Shown: in pieces, positions 1 to 8,058 of the stretch
How positions within the stretch are numbered: the first letter of the stretch is position 1
Layout: every line of letters begins with the position of its first letter
From: Actinomadura sp. 6K520
Lineage (GTDB): Bacteria; Actinomycetota; Actinomycetes; Streptosporangiales; Streptosporangiaceae
Assembly (NCBI RefSeq): GCF_004349245.1
Contig: NZ_SMLC01000066.1
Location: forward strand, 1 to 36,704
Direction of reading: 5' to 3'
DNA: 36,704 nucleotides
Position numbers and translations under genes: made by a program
Notes under the pieces: model-generated
Database searches by the model: none
Seen by the model: the letters and a program-made list of their open reading frames with translations, nothing else
Told to the model about the DNA's origin: nothing

Positions 1-787
1 TGCCGGGGCCGGGCGGCGCCCGGCCCCGGCACCCGCCGGCGCCCCCGCCGAGCAGCTCGCGCTGCGCGGCCGGACCGAGAAGATGTCGCGCATGCGGCAG
101 ACGATCGCCCGCCGCATGGTGGAGTCGCTGCAGGTCGCCGCGCAGCTCACCACGGTCGTCGAGGTGGACATCACCAAGATCGCGCGGCTGCGGGAGCGGG
201 CCAAGGCCGACTTCCAGGCCCGCGAGGGCGTCAAGCTGTCGTTCCTGCCGTTCTTCGCCATGGCGACCGTCGAGGCGCTCAAGGCGCACCCGAAGCTGAA
301 CGCGGTCATCAACGGCGAGACCAACGAGGTCACCTACCACGACGTGGAGAACCTCAGCATCGCGGTGGACGTGCCGGAGCGGGGCCTCATGGTCCCGGTC
401 GTGCACAACGCGGGCCAGCTCAACCTGGGCGGCCTCGCGCAGCGGATCGCCGACCTCGCTGAGCGCACCCGCGCCGGCAAGGTGAGCCCGGACGAGCTGG
501 CGGGCGGCACGTTCACGCTGACCAACACCGGCAGCCGCGGCGCGCTGTTCGACACCCCGATCCTCAACCAGCCGCAGGTCGGCATGCTCGGCACCGGCGC
601 GGTCGTCAAGCGTCCCGCCGTGATCGACGACCCGGACCTGGGCGAGGTCATCGCGGTGCGCTCGATGGTCTACCTGGCGCTGACCTACGACCACCGGCTG
701 GTCGACGGCGCGGACGCCGCCCGGTTCCTCGCCACGATCAAGCACCGCCTGGAGGAGGGCAACTTCGAGGCCGACCTGGGCCTCTGA
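1..787 (+). CDS. sucB: Dihydrolipoamide acyltransferase (E2), C-terminal part
   Basis: The open frame runs in from the left edge (first full codon at base 2), so the lipoyl domain or domains are outside the window. Visible are an Ala/Pro-rich linker (bases 2-50), then the 2-oxoacid dehydrogenase acyltransferase catalytic domain. Its active-site motif DHRLVDG lies near base 689-709, with the His and Asp that transfer the acyl group from lipoyl-lysine to CoA. The protein is the core of the 2-oxoglutarate dehydrogenase complex; in mycobacteria the equivalent gene (dlaT) serves pyruvate dehydrogenase as well, so the exact complex is not settled by sequence alone. The neighbours lipB and lipA make the lipoyl cofactor it carries. 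A GC-rich hairpin follows at 809-837. Confidence 0.93.
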   Translation, partial: AGAGRRPAPAPAGAPAEQLALRGRTEKMSRMRQTIARRMVESLQVAAQLTTVVEVDITKIARLRERAKADFQAREGVKLSFLPFFAMATVEALKAHPKLNAVINGETNEVTYHDVENLSIAVDVPERGLMVPVVHNAGQLNLGGLAQRIADLAERTRAGKVSPDELAGGTFTLTNTGSRGALFDTPILNQPQVGMLGTGAVVKRPAVIDDPDLGEVIAVRSMVYLALTYDHRLVDGADAARFLATIKHRLEEGNFEADLGL

Positions 788-808
788 GCCGCCGGCGGTG
801 CACCGCCC

Positions 809-837
809 GGGGCCCCGCCGCAGGCCGGCGGGGTCCC
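809..837 (+). terminator. Hairpin after sucB
   Basis: Inverted repeat of 12 bases (809-820 with 826-837, one G-T wobble) around a 5-base loop, 22 bases after the sucB stop. There is no T run. A second small hairpin with an AAAA loop lies at 848-861. Likely ends the sucB transcript. Confidence 0.55.
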
Positions 838-901
838 GCGGTCCATTCCGGGAAAACCCGGGAGCCGCTGAGAATTTCGGCTGCCGGTGGCGCGGTCCAC
901 C

Positions 902-907
902 TAGGGT
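902..907 (+). promoter_or_regulatory. -10 element, leaderless start of the TIGR01777 gene
   Basis: TAGGGT fits the actinobacterial TANNNT -10 pattern and ends 6 bases before the ATG at 914, so transcription would begin at or next to the start codon. No Shine-Dalgarno sequence precedes this ATG. Confidence 0.5.
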
Positions 908-913
908 GGATGT

Positions 914-1822
914 ATGAGGGTCACCGTCACGGGCTCGTCGGGCCTCATCGGCTCGGCGCTGGTGCAGTCGCTGCGGGAGGACGGCCACGAGGTCGTCCGG
1001 CTGATACGGCGCGAACCGTCCGCGCCCGACGAGGCGCGGTGGTCTCCCGCCGACGGCTGCGTCGAGGCGGCCGCGCTGGACGGCACGGACGCCGTGGTGC
1101 ACCTGGCGGGCGCCGGGATCGGCGACCGGCCGTGGACGAAGGCGTACAAGCGCAAGGTCAGGGACAGCCGGCTCGTCGGCACCCGCACGATCGCGGAGGC
1201 GATCGCGGCGGCCGAGCGGCGGCCGGCCGTCCTGGTGTGCGGCTCGGCGATCGGCTACTACGGCGACACCGGCGGGCACGAGGTCGACGAGGACGCGCCG
1301 GCCGGCCGGGGCTTCCTGGCCGACCTCGTCCGCGACTGGGAGGCCGCCGCCACGCCCGCGGCGGAGGCGGGCGTGCGGGTCGTCCACCCGCGCACGGGCA
1401 TCGTCCTGACGCGCGAGGGCGGGATGCTCGGCCGCACGCTGCCGCTGTTCCGGCTCGGACTGGGCGGCAGGCTCGGCGACGGCCGGCAGTGGATCAGCTG
1501 GATCTCCCTGCCCGACCAGGTCGCGGCGCTGCGGTTCCTCATCGACCGGGAGATCGCCGGGCCGGTCAACCTGACCGCGCCGAACCCGGTGACCAACGAG
1601 ACCTACACGCGGGCGCTCGGCCGCGTCCTCAACCGGCCGACGCGGCTGTCCGTCCCCGCGTTCGCGCTCCGCGCGGCGCTGCGCGAGTTCGCCGACGAGG
1701 GGCCGCTGATCAGCCAGCGGGTCCTGCCGCGCCGGCTGGAGAAGGCCGGGTTCCGGTTCGCCCACGACGACGTGGCGGACGCCCTCGCCGCCGCCCTGTC
1801 CGTCCCGAGCCCCGCCCTCTGA
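914..1822 (+). CDS. TIGR01777-family NAD-binding epimerase-like protein
   Basis: 302-residue atypical short-chain dehydrogenase/epimerase of the TIGR01777 family, the counterpart of mycobacterial Rv2216. The N-terminal Rossmann loop GSSGLIG (residues 8-14) binds the dinucleotide. The GYYG segment near residue 115 carries the tyrosine usual for the fold, and the C-terminal extension (about 240-300) is the DUF1731-type tail. The substrate of the family is not known. It sits between sucB and the lipoate genes, a position conserved in actinobacteria, which suggests a housekeeping link but does not show one. The ATG at 914 is chosen because the glycine loop follows directly and a leaderless -10 precedes it. 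Confidence 0.88.
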   Translation: MRVTVTGSSGLIGSALVQSLREDGHEVVRLIRREPSAPDEARWSPADGCVEAAALDGTDAVVHLAGAGIGDRPWTKAYKRKVRDSRLVGTRTIAEAIAAAERRPAVLVCGSAIGYYGDTGGHEVDEDAPAGRGFLADLVRDWEAAATPAAEAGVRVVHPRTGIVLTREGGMLGRTLPLFRLGLGGRLGDGRQWISWISLPDQVAALRFLIDREIAGPVNLTAPNPVTNETYTRALGRVLNRPTRLSVPAFALRAALREFADEGPLISQRVLPRRLEKAGFRFAHDDVADALAAALSVPSPAL

Positions 1823-1915
1823 GTCCCGTCAGTCCCAAGAATCGTCAAAGTCCCGGCCGATCCCGTTCGGTAGCCATACGGTGACATTGAGAGAGCTCGG
1901 CCCAGAGGAGGGTGA

Positions 1916-2653
1916 ATGAGCACCGACGGACAGCCGCACATTCTCGCGATCGGCGGGGGCACGTTCGTGCCGGACGGCAGGGAGGGGCTCGCGCCCAGCC
2001 CGCTGCTGCGCTACGCGTTCGACCTGACCGGCCAGGACCGGCCGAGGGTCTGCTTCCTCACCACCGCGGTGGGCGACGGCGCCGAGTACGTCGCCCGCTT
2101 CTACGCCGCGTTCTCGTCCATGGACGCCGAGGTCAGCCACCTGGTCCTGTTCCCGATGCCGAACGTCCCCGACATCCGGGCGCACCTGCTCACCCAGGAC
2201 CTGGTGTACGTGTCGGGCGGCAGCGTGGCGAACCTGCTGGCGCTGTGGCGGCTGCACGGCCTGGACGAGATCCTGCGCGAGGCATGGCAGGAGGGCGTGG
2301 TCCTGTCCGGGCAGAGCGCGGGCGCGCTGTGCTGGCACGTCGGCGGCAACACCGACTCGTTCGGGCCCCAGCTCCGCCCGATGACCGACGGCCTGGGCTT
2401 CCTGCCGTTCTCCTGCGGGGTGCACTACGACAGCGACCCGCAGCGGCGCCCGCTGCTGCAGCAGCTCGTGGGCGAGGGGGCGCTGCCGGGCGGGTACGCG
2501 GCGGACGAGGCCGTCGGGCTGCACTACGTCGGCACCGAGTTCGTCCAGGCCGTCTCCTACCGGCGCGAGGCCGGCGCCTACCGCGTCGAGCCGGACGGGC
2601 CGGGCACCGCGAAGGAGCACCGGCTGCAGCCCCGCCTCCTCGCCGAACTCTGA
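1916..2653 (+). CDS. Peptidase E-like (S51) serine peptidase
   Basis: 245-residue soluble protein of the peptidase S51/dipeptidase E family, which removes N-terminal aspartyl residues from small peptides and shares its fold with class I glutamine amidotransferases and cyanophycinase. The nucleophile elbow SGQSAGA places the catalytic serine at residue 134. A following His (about 170, in CGVHYDSDP) is the likely second catalytic residue. The start ATG has a good ribosome site (GAGGAGGGTG just upstream). It lies between the TIGR01777 gene and lipB, where mycobacteria have nothing, so it looks like a lineage-specific insertion in the lipoate locus. The substrate is inferred from the family only. 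Confidence 0.86.
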   Translation: MSTDGQPHILAIGGGTFVPDGREGLAPSPLLRYAFDLTGQDRPRVCFLTTAVGDGAEYVARFYAAFSSMDAEVSHLVLFPMPNVPDIRAHLLTQDLVYVSGGSVANLLALWRLHGLDEILREAWQEGVVLSGQSAGALCWHVGGNTDSFGPQLRPMTDGLGFLPFSCGVHYDSDPQRRPLLQQLVGEGALPGGYAADEAVGLHYVGTEFVQAVSYRREAGAYRVEPDGPGTAKEHRLQPRLLAEL

Positions 2654-2673
2654 AGCGAGGCCCCATAAGGGCA

Positions 2674-2679
2674 TAAGCT
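2674..2679 (+). promoter_or_regulatory. -10 element, leaderless start of lipB
   Basis: TAAGCT ends 7 bases before GTG 2687, the spacing expected when transcription begins on the start codon. This favours GTG 2687 over the overlapping GTG at 2685, which is in another frame. Confidence 0.5.
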
Positions 2680-2686
2680 GGCCCGT

Positions 2687-3385
2687 GTGAGCGATGTGGA
2701 CGTACGCGAGCTGGTGGTGGTGCACGCCGGGTTCGGCACGGCGGCCGTTCCCTACGCGGACGGATGGGAACTGCAGAAACGCACCCACGCGCTGCGGGTC
2801 GACGACGCCATCCCCGACACCGTCCTGCTGATGGAGCACGAGCCGGTCTACACGGCGGGCAAGCGCACCGGAGCGCTCGACCGGCCGCTCGGCGACCCCG
2901 GCGCCCCCGTCGTGGACGTGGACCGCGGCGGCAAGATCACCTGGCATGGTCCGGGGCAGCTCACCGGCTACCCGATCGTCCGGCTGGACGCCCCGAAGGA
3001 CGTGGTCGGCTACGTACGGCTGCTGGAGCGGATGATGATGGACGTCTGCGCCGAGCTCGGCCTGGAGACCGTCACCGTGGAGGGGCACAGCGGACTGTGG
3101 GTGCCGGGCAGCCCGAACCGCAAGATCGGCTCCATCGGCATCCGGGTGGCGCGGGGTGTGGCGATGCACGGGTTCATGCTCAACTGCGACAACGACCTGG
3201 GCTGGTTCGACAAGATCGTTCCCTGCGGGATCCGCGACGTGGGATCCACCAGCCTCAGCCGCGAACTGGGCCGCGACGTGCCGGTCGCCGAGGTCGTCCC
3301 GATGGTCGAGCGGCACCTGGCCGCCGCGTTCGGCGCGGTGGCCACACTCCACCGCACCACGGCGCAACTGCGACCGGGAGCCTGA
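2687..3385 (+). CDS. lipB: Octanoyltransferase LipB
   Basis: 232-residue lipoyl(octanoyl) transferase. It moves octanoate from acyl carrier protein to the lipoyl domains of E2 enzymes and of the glycine cleavage H protein, the first step of lipoate assembly; lipA then adds the sulfurs. Family signatures are all present: RGGKITWHGPGQL (80-92), the catalytic lysine at 146 (in NRKIGSIG), MHGFMLN (160-166) and the catalytic cysteine 180 in IVPCGI. Length is normal. It ends 14 bases before the stop of a convergent gene, so lipB and lipA are separated by an opposing gene and cannot form one simple transcript here. Confidence 0.97.
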   Translation: MSDVDVRELVVVHAGFGTAAVPYADGWELQKRTHALRVDDAIPDTVLLMEHEPVYTAGKRTGALDRPLGDPGAPVVDVDRGGKITWHGPGQLTGYPIVRLDAPKDVVGYVRLLERMMMDVCAELGLETVTVEGHSGLWVPGSPNRKIGSIGIRVARGVAMHGFMLNCDNDLGWFDKIVPCGIRDVGSTSLSRELGRDVPVAEVVPMVERHLAAAFGAVATLHRTTAQLRPGA

Positions 3386-3399
3386 AGGGCCGCCGGGGC

Positions 3400-3909
3400 T
3401 CAGCCCTCGGGGGCCATCACCTTGTAGACGGCCTGCCCCTCGGCGGCGGCGGCCCCGAAGAACTTCGCCAGGCCGTCGTAGGCGGGCTTGAGCAGCCTGT
3501 CGCGGGCGGCGCCGTCGAGCCTGCCCGCGTCCTGGACGCCCGCGCGGCCCATCGCCGCCGGGTCGTACCGGCCGGCGATCTTCGCGAACGGCGTCGCGGC
3601 CAGGTGGTCGGCGGCCGGCTTGACCCGCTCCGGCGCCAGGTAGATGACGTCCATGCCCAGCTCGTCGGCGCCGTCCTCGGTGAGCAGCCGCCCCCCGCAC
3701 ACCAGGTCGGCCTCGGGCTGCCGCCCGTCCCACGGGTCGCCGGTGACGAGGTAGTGCACCGCCTGCCACGCCCAGCCGAGATCGAACAGTTCCGCCGCGC
3801 CGCGCCGGCGCCAGTCGGCGGTGCCGAAGATGTGGCGGGCGATCCGGCCGGGATCGGGCTCCCCCTCCAGCACCGGCGGCACCCTGAGGTACGACATTGC
3901 CAGGCCCAC
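3400..3909 (-). CDS. DUF1877 (YfbM-like) protein
   Basis: 169-residue protein resembling the DUF1877/YfbM family. These are small cytoplasmic proteins of unknown function. The conserved start is seen as MSYLRVPP, followed by a central DLGWAWQAVHYLVTGDPW block and a LAPERVKPAADHL block. The GTG at 3909 is taken as the start because a full AGGAGG ribosome site lies 6 bases upstream; an in-frame ATG at 3897 is the alternative. The gene opposes lipB and lipA, splitting that pair, and is divergent from lipA. No function is proposed. Confidence 0.8.
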   Translation of the reverse strand: MGLAMSYLRVPPVLEGEPDPGRIARHIFGTADWRRRGAAELFDLGWAWQAVHYLVTGDPWDGRQPEADLVCGGRLLTEDGADELGMDVIYLAPERVKPAADHLAATPFAKIAGRYDPAAMGRAGVQDAGRLDGAARDRLLKPAYDGLAKFFGAAAAEGQAVYKVMAPEG

Positions 3910-4091
3910 GGCGGTCCTCCTGCTAACGCTGTTGCGTGACGACAGGGAGTCACCCTAGAGAGATCAGCTGTTGGACATGACGGAAACACGCGAATCAGCG
4001 AGGTGAACGGGGTACTGTCATACGTTCGAGATCGCTCCGATACGCCTTTGAGCCCCGCGGCGGCCGATGTGCCGGACCGGAGATCCCGACG

Positions 4092-4097
4092 TACGCT
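4092..4097 (+). promoter_or_regulatory. -10 element, leaderless start of lipA
   Basis: TACGCT ends 7 bases before GTG 4105. The frame stays open upstream to a GTG at 4003, but the -10 site and the family's usual N-terminus both point to 4105. Confidence 0.5.
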
Positions 4098-4104
4098 GGG
4101 TGCC

Positions 4105-5034
4105 GTGACGACGGTGACACCTGAGGGACGCAGGCTCCTGCGCGTCGAGGCGCGCAACAGCCAGACCCCGATCGAGCGCAAGCCCGAGTGGATCAAGACC
4201 CGGCTGAAGATGGGCCCGCAGTACCGCGAACTCAGCGGGCTGGTGAAGTCCGAGGGCCTGCACACCGTGTGCCAGGAGGCCGGCTGCCCCAACATCTACG
4301 AATGCTGGGAGGACCGGGAGGCCACGTTCCTGATCGGCGGCGACCAGTGCACCCGGCGCTGCGACTTCTGCCAGATCGACACCGGGAGGCCGGCGGCCCT
4401 CGACCGGGACGAGCCGCGCCGCGTCGCCGAGTCCGTCGCCACGATGGGCCTGAAGTACGCCACCGTCACCGGTGTCGCCCGCGACGACCTCGACGACGGC
4501 GGGGCCTGGCTGTACGCCGAGACCGTCCGACAGATCCACGACGCGGTCCCCGGCTGCGGCGTCGAGCTGCTGATCCCCGACTTCAACGCGGTGCCCGAGC
4601 AGCTCGCCGAGGTCTTCTCGTCCCGCCCGGAGGTGCTCGCGCACAACGTGGAGACCGTCCCGCGGATCTTCAAGCGGATCCGGCCCGGTTTCCGCTACGA
4701 GCGCTCCCTCGACGTCCTCACGATGGCGCGGGCGGACGGCCTGGTCACCAAGTCCAACCTGATCCTCGGCATGGGCGAGACCCGCGAGGAGGTCTCGCAG
4801 GCCCTGCGCGACCTGCACGCGGCCGGCTGCGAGCTCGTCACGATCACCCAGTACCTGCGGCCGAGCCCCCGCCACCACCCGGTCGAGCGGTGGGTGAAGC
4901 CCGAGGAGTTCGTGGAACTGGCCGCCGAGGCCGAGGGCATCGGTTTCGCGGGCGTCATGTCGGGGCCGCTCGTCCGGTCCAGCTACCGCGCGGGCCGCCT
5001 GTACCGGCAGGCGATCGAGGCGCGGAAGGGCTGA
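4105..5034 (+). CDS. lipA: Lipoyl synthase LipA
   Basis: 309-residue radical-SAM enzyme that inserts two sulfur atoms into protein-bound octanoyl groups. Two iron-sulfur sites are visible. The auxiliary cluster cysteines form CX4CX5C (56, 61, 67), and the radical-SAM cysteines form CX3CX2C (82, 86, 89 in CTRRCDFC). The C-terminal RSSY motif gives the serine ligand of the auxiliary cluster. The segment NSQTPIERKPEWIK near the N-terminus is typical of actinobacterial LipA. GTG 4105 gives the normal length; a longer frame back to 4003 would add 34 residues with no family match. It works with lipB to supply the cofactor of the E2 enzyme encoded at the left edge. Confidence 0.97.
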   Translation: MTTVTPEGRRLLRVEARNSQTPIERKPEWIKTRLKMGPQYRELSGLVKSEGLHTVCQEAGCPNIYECWEDREATFLIGGDQCTRRCDFCQIDTGRPAALDRDEPRRVAESVATMGLKYATVTGVARDDLDDGGAWLYAETVRQIHDAVPGCGVELLIPDFNAVPEQLAEVFSSRPEVLAHNVETVPRIFKRIRPGFRYERSLDVLTMARADGLVTKSNLILGMGETREEVSQALRDLHAAGCELVTITQYLRPSPRHHPVERWVKPEEFVELAAEAEGIGFAGVMSGPLVRSSYRAGRLYRQAIEARKG

Positions 5035-5057
5035 GCGCGCGAACGTCGCGACACGAC

Positions 5058-5063
5058 TATCCT
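5058..5063 (+). promoter_or_regulatory. -10 element, leaderless start of the DUF4191 gene
   Basis: TATCCT ends exactly 7 bases before ATG 5071, and no Shine-Dalgarno sequence is present. The gap from the lipA stop is only 36 bases, so this gene may be read both from lipA and from its own start. Confidence 0.55.
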
Positions 5064-5070
5064 TGGACCC

Positions 5071-5766
5071 ATGTCGAAGAAGCCCACGGACGGGGCCCAG
5101 GAGCGTCCGGGCCGCCTCAAGCAGATCCGCATGGTCGCCCAGCTGCTCCGGCAGGCCGACCCGAAGGCCCTGCCGATCGTGTTCGCCTCGGCGATCGGCG
5201 CCCTGGTCGTCGTCATCCTCATCGGGCTGGCCTTCGGCCAGCTGTGGTTCTTCATCCCGATGGGGGTGCTGACCGCGCTGGCGGTCGGCATGATCGTGTT
5301 CGGCCAGCTGGCGCAGCGCGCGCAGTACAAGGCGATCGCCGGGCAGCCGGGCGCCGCCGTCGCGATCCTGAAGAACATGCGGGGCGACTGGACGGTCACC
5401 GAGGCCGTCAGCGGCAACCGCAACCTCGACATGGTGCACCGCGCGGTGGGCCGCCCCGGGGTGGTGCTGGTGTCGGAGGGCCCGCGCAGCCGCGTCGGCC
5501 CGCTGCTCGGCGCCGAGAAGAAGCGCCTGTCCCGTGCCGCGCAGCAGGTGCCGATCTACGACGTGCAGGTCGGGGACGACGAGGGCCAGATCCCGGTGGA
5601 CAAGCTGCAGCGCCACCTGATGAAGCTTCCCCGCAACCTGAAGAAGCCGCAGGTGGCCGAGCTGAACGACCGGCTGCAGGCACTCCCCCGGTCGATGCAG
5701 ATGCCGAAGGGCCCGATCCCGAAGGGCGTCAAGATGCCCAAGGGCCCCAAGCCGAAGATGCGCTGA
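5071..5766 (+). CDS. DUF4191 membrane protein
   Basis: 231-residue protein matching the conserved actinobacterial DUF4191 family (mycobacterial Rv2219 position). A basic N-terminus is followed by two close transmembrane segments at about 35-57 and 60-80. The long cytosolic region ends in a lysine/proline/glycine-rich tail with repeated PKG units (about 208-231). Function is unknown. Its place directly after lipA is conserved across actinobacteria, which suggests but does not prove a role near lipoate or nitrogen metabolism. Confidence 0.87.
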   Translation: MSKKPTDGAQERPGRLKQIRMVAQLLRQADPKALPIVFASAIGALVVVILIGLAFGQLWFFIPMGVLTALAVGMIVFGQLAQRAQYKAIAGQPGAAVAILKNMRGDWTVTEAVSGNRNLDMVHRAVGRPGVVLVSEGPRSRVGPLLGAEKKRLSRAAQQVPIYDVQVGDDEGQIPVDKLQRHLMKLPRNLKKPQVAELNDRLQALPRSMQMPKGPIPKGVKMPKGPKPKMR

Positions 5767-5904
5767 TTCCTTGCAGTCCCGGCCCACTTCGCTCGCTGGC
5801 GCTCGCTACGTGACCTGGCCTGTGCGAGCGCGGCACCGTCCTCCAGCCCCCGCCCACCACCATCCAATCGACGAGCTTCGCTCGGCCATCGCTTCGCGAT
5901 CTTC

Positions 5905-5938
5905 CCGGTGCGGCTCGCCTCCGGCGTCGCCGCACCGG
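5905..5938. terminator. Hairpin in the DUF4191/RDD convergent gap
   Basis: A perfect 10-base inverted repeat (CCGGTGCGGC at 5905-5914 with its complement at 5929-5938) encloses a second short stem. Another small stem (ATCGC, TTC loop) lies at 5888-5900. The 226-base gap 5767-5992 holds no gene I can support. It is rich in CGCTCG-type repeats and sits between two converging genes, so a two-way terminator is the simplest reading. Confidence 0.45.
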
Positions 5939-5992
5939 TCAGGTAACGCGCTCGCGTGCGTGGCGGAGGCCGCTTCGAAATGGATGAGGCGA

Positions 5993-6475
5993 TCAGATGT
6001 TGACGACGATCGTGTTGGCGGCGCGGTCGTGGAGGCCGCGGTAGTCCCGGTCCCAGATGAGCGCGGGGACGACCAGCACGAGCAGCAGCGTCCGGACCAG
6101 TGACCAGCCGAGGCCGACGGGACGCCCGTCCAGGCGGGCGACGCGGATGCCGCACAGCCGCTTGCCGATCGTCGTGCCGATGAGCGCGGTCAGCAGCCAC
6201 GCCTGGATCGCGAAGACGACCAGCGTCCACATGCTGCGCTGCGACGGGTCCCAGCCGAGCGAGCGCGCGAACAGGCTCGCGACCAGCATGGACAGGCCCC
6301 AGTCGACGAACAGCCCGACGAGCCGCCGCCCGTAGGACGCGACGGCGCCGCTCCCACTGGCCGGGAGGCCGAGCCGCTCGCCGGGGTCACCGAGGTCGGC
6401 GCCGGCGGAGCGCGCCCCGGTCAGCCACGTCTGCGTCCACCGCGGCCCGCCGGCCTTCGCCTTGCCACTGCTCAT
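5993..6475 (-). CDS. RDD family membrane protein
   Basis: 160-residue integral membrane protein of the RDD family. The family's Arg-Asp-Asp signature can be placed at RLVGLFVDWG (about 50-60) and in the C-terminal WDRDYRGLHDRAANT block. Three to four hydrophobic segments lie at about 53-72, 84-103 and 122-140. The cytosolic N-terminal part is polar. Function is unknown; some family members are transporters. The position, divergent from glnA1, matches mycobacterial Rv2219A. The ATG at 6475 is supported by a leaderless -10 just upstream. Confidence 0.88.
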   Translation of the reverse strand: MSSGKAKAGGPRWTQTWLTGARSAGADLGDPGERLGLPASGSGAVASYGRRLVGLFVDWGLSMLVASLFARSLGWDPSQRSMWTLVVFAIQAWLLTALIGTTIGKRLCGIRVARLDGRPVGLGWSLVRTLLLVLVVPALIWDRDYRGLHDRAANTIVVNI

Positions 6476-6481
6476 GCCCCT

Positions 6482-6487
6482 ACGCTA
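6482..6487 (-). promoter_or_regulatory. -10 element, leaderless start of the RDD gene
   Basis: On the minus strand TAGCGT ends 6 bases before the ATG at 6475. No ribosome site precedes the ATG. Confidence 0.45.
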
Positions 6488-6538
6488 TCCGGTCCCCTCG
6501 GGAGCCCGGATCCGCCTTCCTGGGAAGGCGTGCGACCC

Positions 6539-6576
6539 GTAACACAGCGGAAACATATGAGACACGGCCGGGAAAC
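6539..6576 (+). promoter_or_regulatory. GlnR box upstream of glnA1
   Basis: Four 5-base elements with exact 6-base spacing: GTAAC (6539-6543), GAAAC (6550-6554), GACAC (6561-6565) and GAAAC (6572-6576). This is the actinobacterial GlnR pattern (GTNAC-N6-GNAAC, twice) with one mismatch in the third element. A -10 candidate (TAGCCT, 6587-6592) lies 10 bases downstream, so the last elements cover the -35 region, as expected for activation of glnA under nitrogen limitation. Confidence 0.88.
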
Positions 6577-6586
6577 GGCACCGCCA

Positions 6587-6592
6587 TAGCCT
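6587..6592 (+). promoter_or_regulatory. -10 element of glnA1
   Basis: TAGCCT fits TANNNT and would start transcription near base 6599, leaving a leader of about 27 bases that contains the AAGGAGG ribosome site at 6615-6621. Confidence 0.5.
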
Positions 6593-6625
6593 GCGGGAAG
6601 CCAAGAAGCGCCCCAAGGAGGCTGG

Positions 6626-8050
6626 ATGTTCAGCAGCGCCGAAGAGGTCCTGAGCTACATCAGGAACGAAGGTGTGCGATTCGTCGACTGCCGGTTCGTG
6701 GACCTGCCGGGCAAGATGCAGCACTTCACGTTCCCCGTCGAGAGCTTCGGCGAGAGCGTCTTCACCGAGGGGCTGATGTTCGACGGCTCGTCGGTCCGCG
6801 GTTTCCAGGAGATCCACGAGTCGGACATGCTCCTGCTCCCGGACCCGTCGACCGCCGTCATCGACCCGTTCCGCCAGCACAAGACCCTTAACCTGAACTT
6901 CTTCGTCCACGACCCGCTGACGGGTGAGCCGTACAGCCGCGACCCGCGCAACGTGGCCAAGAAGGCGCAGGACTACCTGCGCGGCACCGGCATCGCCGAC
7001 ACGTGCTATTTCGGTCCCGAGGCCGAGTTCTACATTTTCGACGACGTCCGGTTCGAGACCAAGGCGAACGCCGGCTACTACTACCTCGACTCGGTCGAGG
7101 GCGCGTGGAACACCGGCCGGGAGGAGCCCGGCGGCAACCTCGGCGCCAAGCCCCCCTACAAGGGCGGCTACTTCCCCGTCCCGCCGATGGACCACTACAC
7201 GGACCTGCGTTCGGAGATGGTCACGCAGCTCCTCAAGGTCGGCATCCAGGTCGAGATGCAGCACCACGAGGTCGGCACCGCGGGCCAGGCCGAGATCGAC
7301 TTCCGGTTCGACACCCTGCTGAACTCGGCCGACCAGCTCCTCCTGTACAAGTACATCGTCAAGAACGTCGCGCGCGCCGCCGGCAAGACCGTCACGTTCA
7401 TGCCGAAGCCGATCTTCGGTGACAACGGCTCCGGCATGCACTGCCACCAGTCCCTGTGGAAGGACGGCTCGCCGCTGTTCTACGACGAGGTCGGCTACGC
7501 GGGCCTGTCCGACAACGCCCGCTACTACATCGGCGGCCTGCTCAAGCACGCGCCGTCCCTGCTGGCCTTCACCAACCCGACGGTGAACAGCTACCACCGG
7601 CTCGTCCCCGGCTACGAGGCACCGGTCAACCTGGTCTACTCGCAGCGCAACCGCTCGGCCTGCATCCGCATCCCGATCACCGGCTCGAACCCGAAGGCCA
7701 AGCGCGTCGAGTTCCGCGTGCCGGACCCGTCCTGCAACCCCTACCTCGCCTTCTCGGCGATGCTGATGGCCGGCCTGGACGGCATCAAGAACAAGATCGA
7801 GCCCGCGGAGCCGATCGACAAGGACCTCTACGAGCTGCCGCCCGAGGAGGCCCGCGCCATCCCGCAGGTCCCCGGTTCCCTCTCGGAGGTCCTCGCGGCC
7901 CTGGAGAGCGACCACGACTACCTCCTGGAAGGCGGCGTCTTCACCCAGGACCTCATCGAGACCTGGATCACGATGAAGACCGAGTTCGAGATCGACCCCA
8001 TCCGCCTCCGCCCCCACCCGCACGAGTTCGAGCTCTATTACGACATCTGA
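6626..8050 (+). CDS. glnA: Glutamine synthetase type I, GlnA1
   Basis: 474-residue dodecameric glutamine synthetase that makes glutamine from glutamate, ammonia and ATP, the main ammonia-assimilating enzyme. Recognised blocks are MFDGSSVRGF near the N-terminus, the ATP-binding KPIFGDNGSGMHCH block, the NRSACIRIP block and, decisive for subtype, the adenylylation loop DKDLYELPPEE with the target tyrosine at residue 402. That makes it a GSI-beta enzyme switched off by GlnE, whose gene lies at 15398-18436. The start ATG has a strong AAGGAGG site 4 bases upstream. Transcription is predicted to depend on the GlnR box at 6539-6576. A very strong terminator follows. Confidence 0.98.
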   Translation: MFSSAEEVLSYIRNEGVRFVDCRFVDLPGKMQHFTFPVESFGESVFTEGLMFDGSSVRGFQEIHESDMLLLPDPSTAVIDPFRQHKTLNLNFFVHDPLTGEPYSRDPRNVAKKAQDYLRGTGIADTCYFGPEAEFYIFDDVRFETKANAGYYYLDSVEGAWNTGREEPGGNLGAKPPYKGGYFPVPPMDHYTDLRSEMVTQLLKVGIQVEMQHHEVGTAGQAEIDFRFDTLLNSADQLLLYKYIVKNVARAAGKTVTFMPKPIFGDNGSGMHCHQSLWKDGSPLFYDEVGYAGLSDNARYYIGGLLKHAPSLLAFTNPTVNSYHRLVPGYEAPVNLVYSQRNRSACIRIPITGSNPKAKRVEFRVPDPSCNPYLAFSAMLMAGLDGIKNKIEPAEPIDKDLYELPPEEARAIPQVPGSLSEVLAALESDHDYLLEGGVFTQDLIETWITMKTEFEIDPIRLRPHPHEFELYYDI

Positions 8051-8058
8051 GTTCGGAG

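Noticed and set aside
4003..4104. Upstream extension of lipA
   Set aside because: The added 34 residues have no family match, and a -10 element fits the GTG at 4105.
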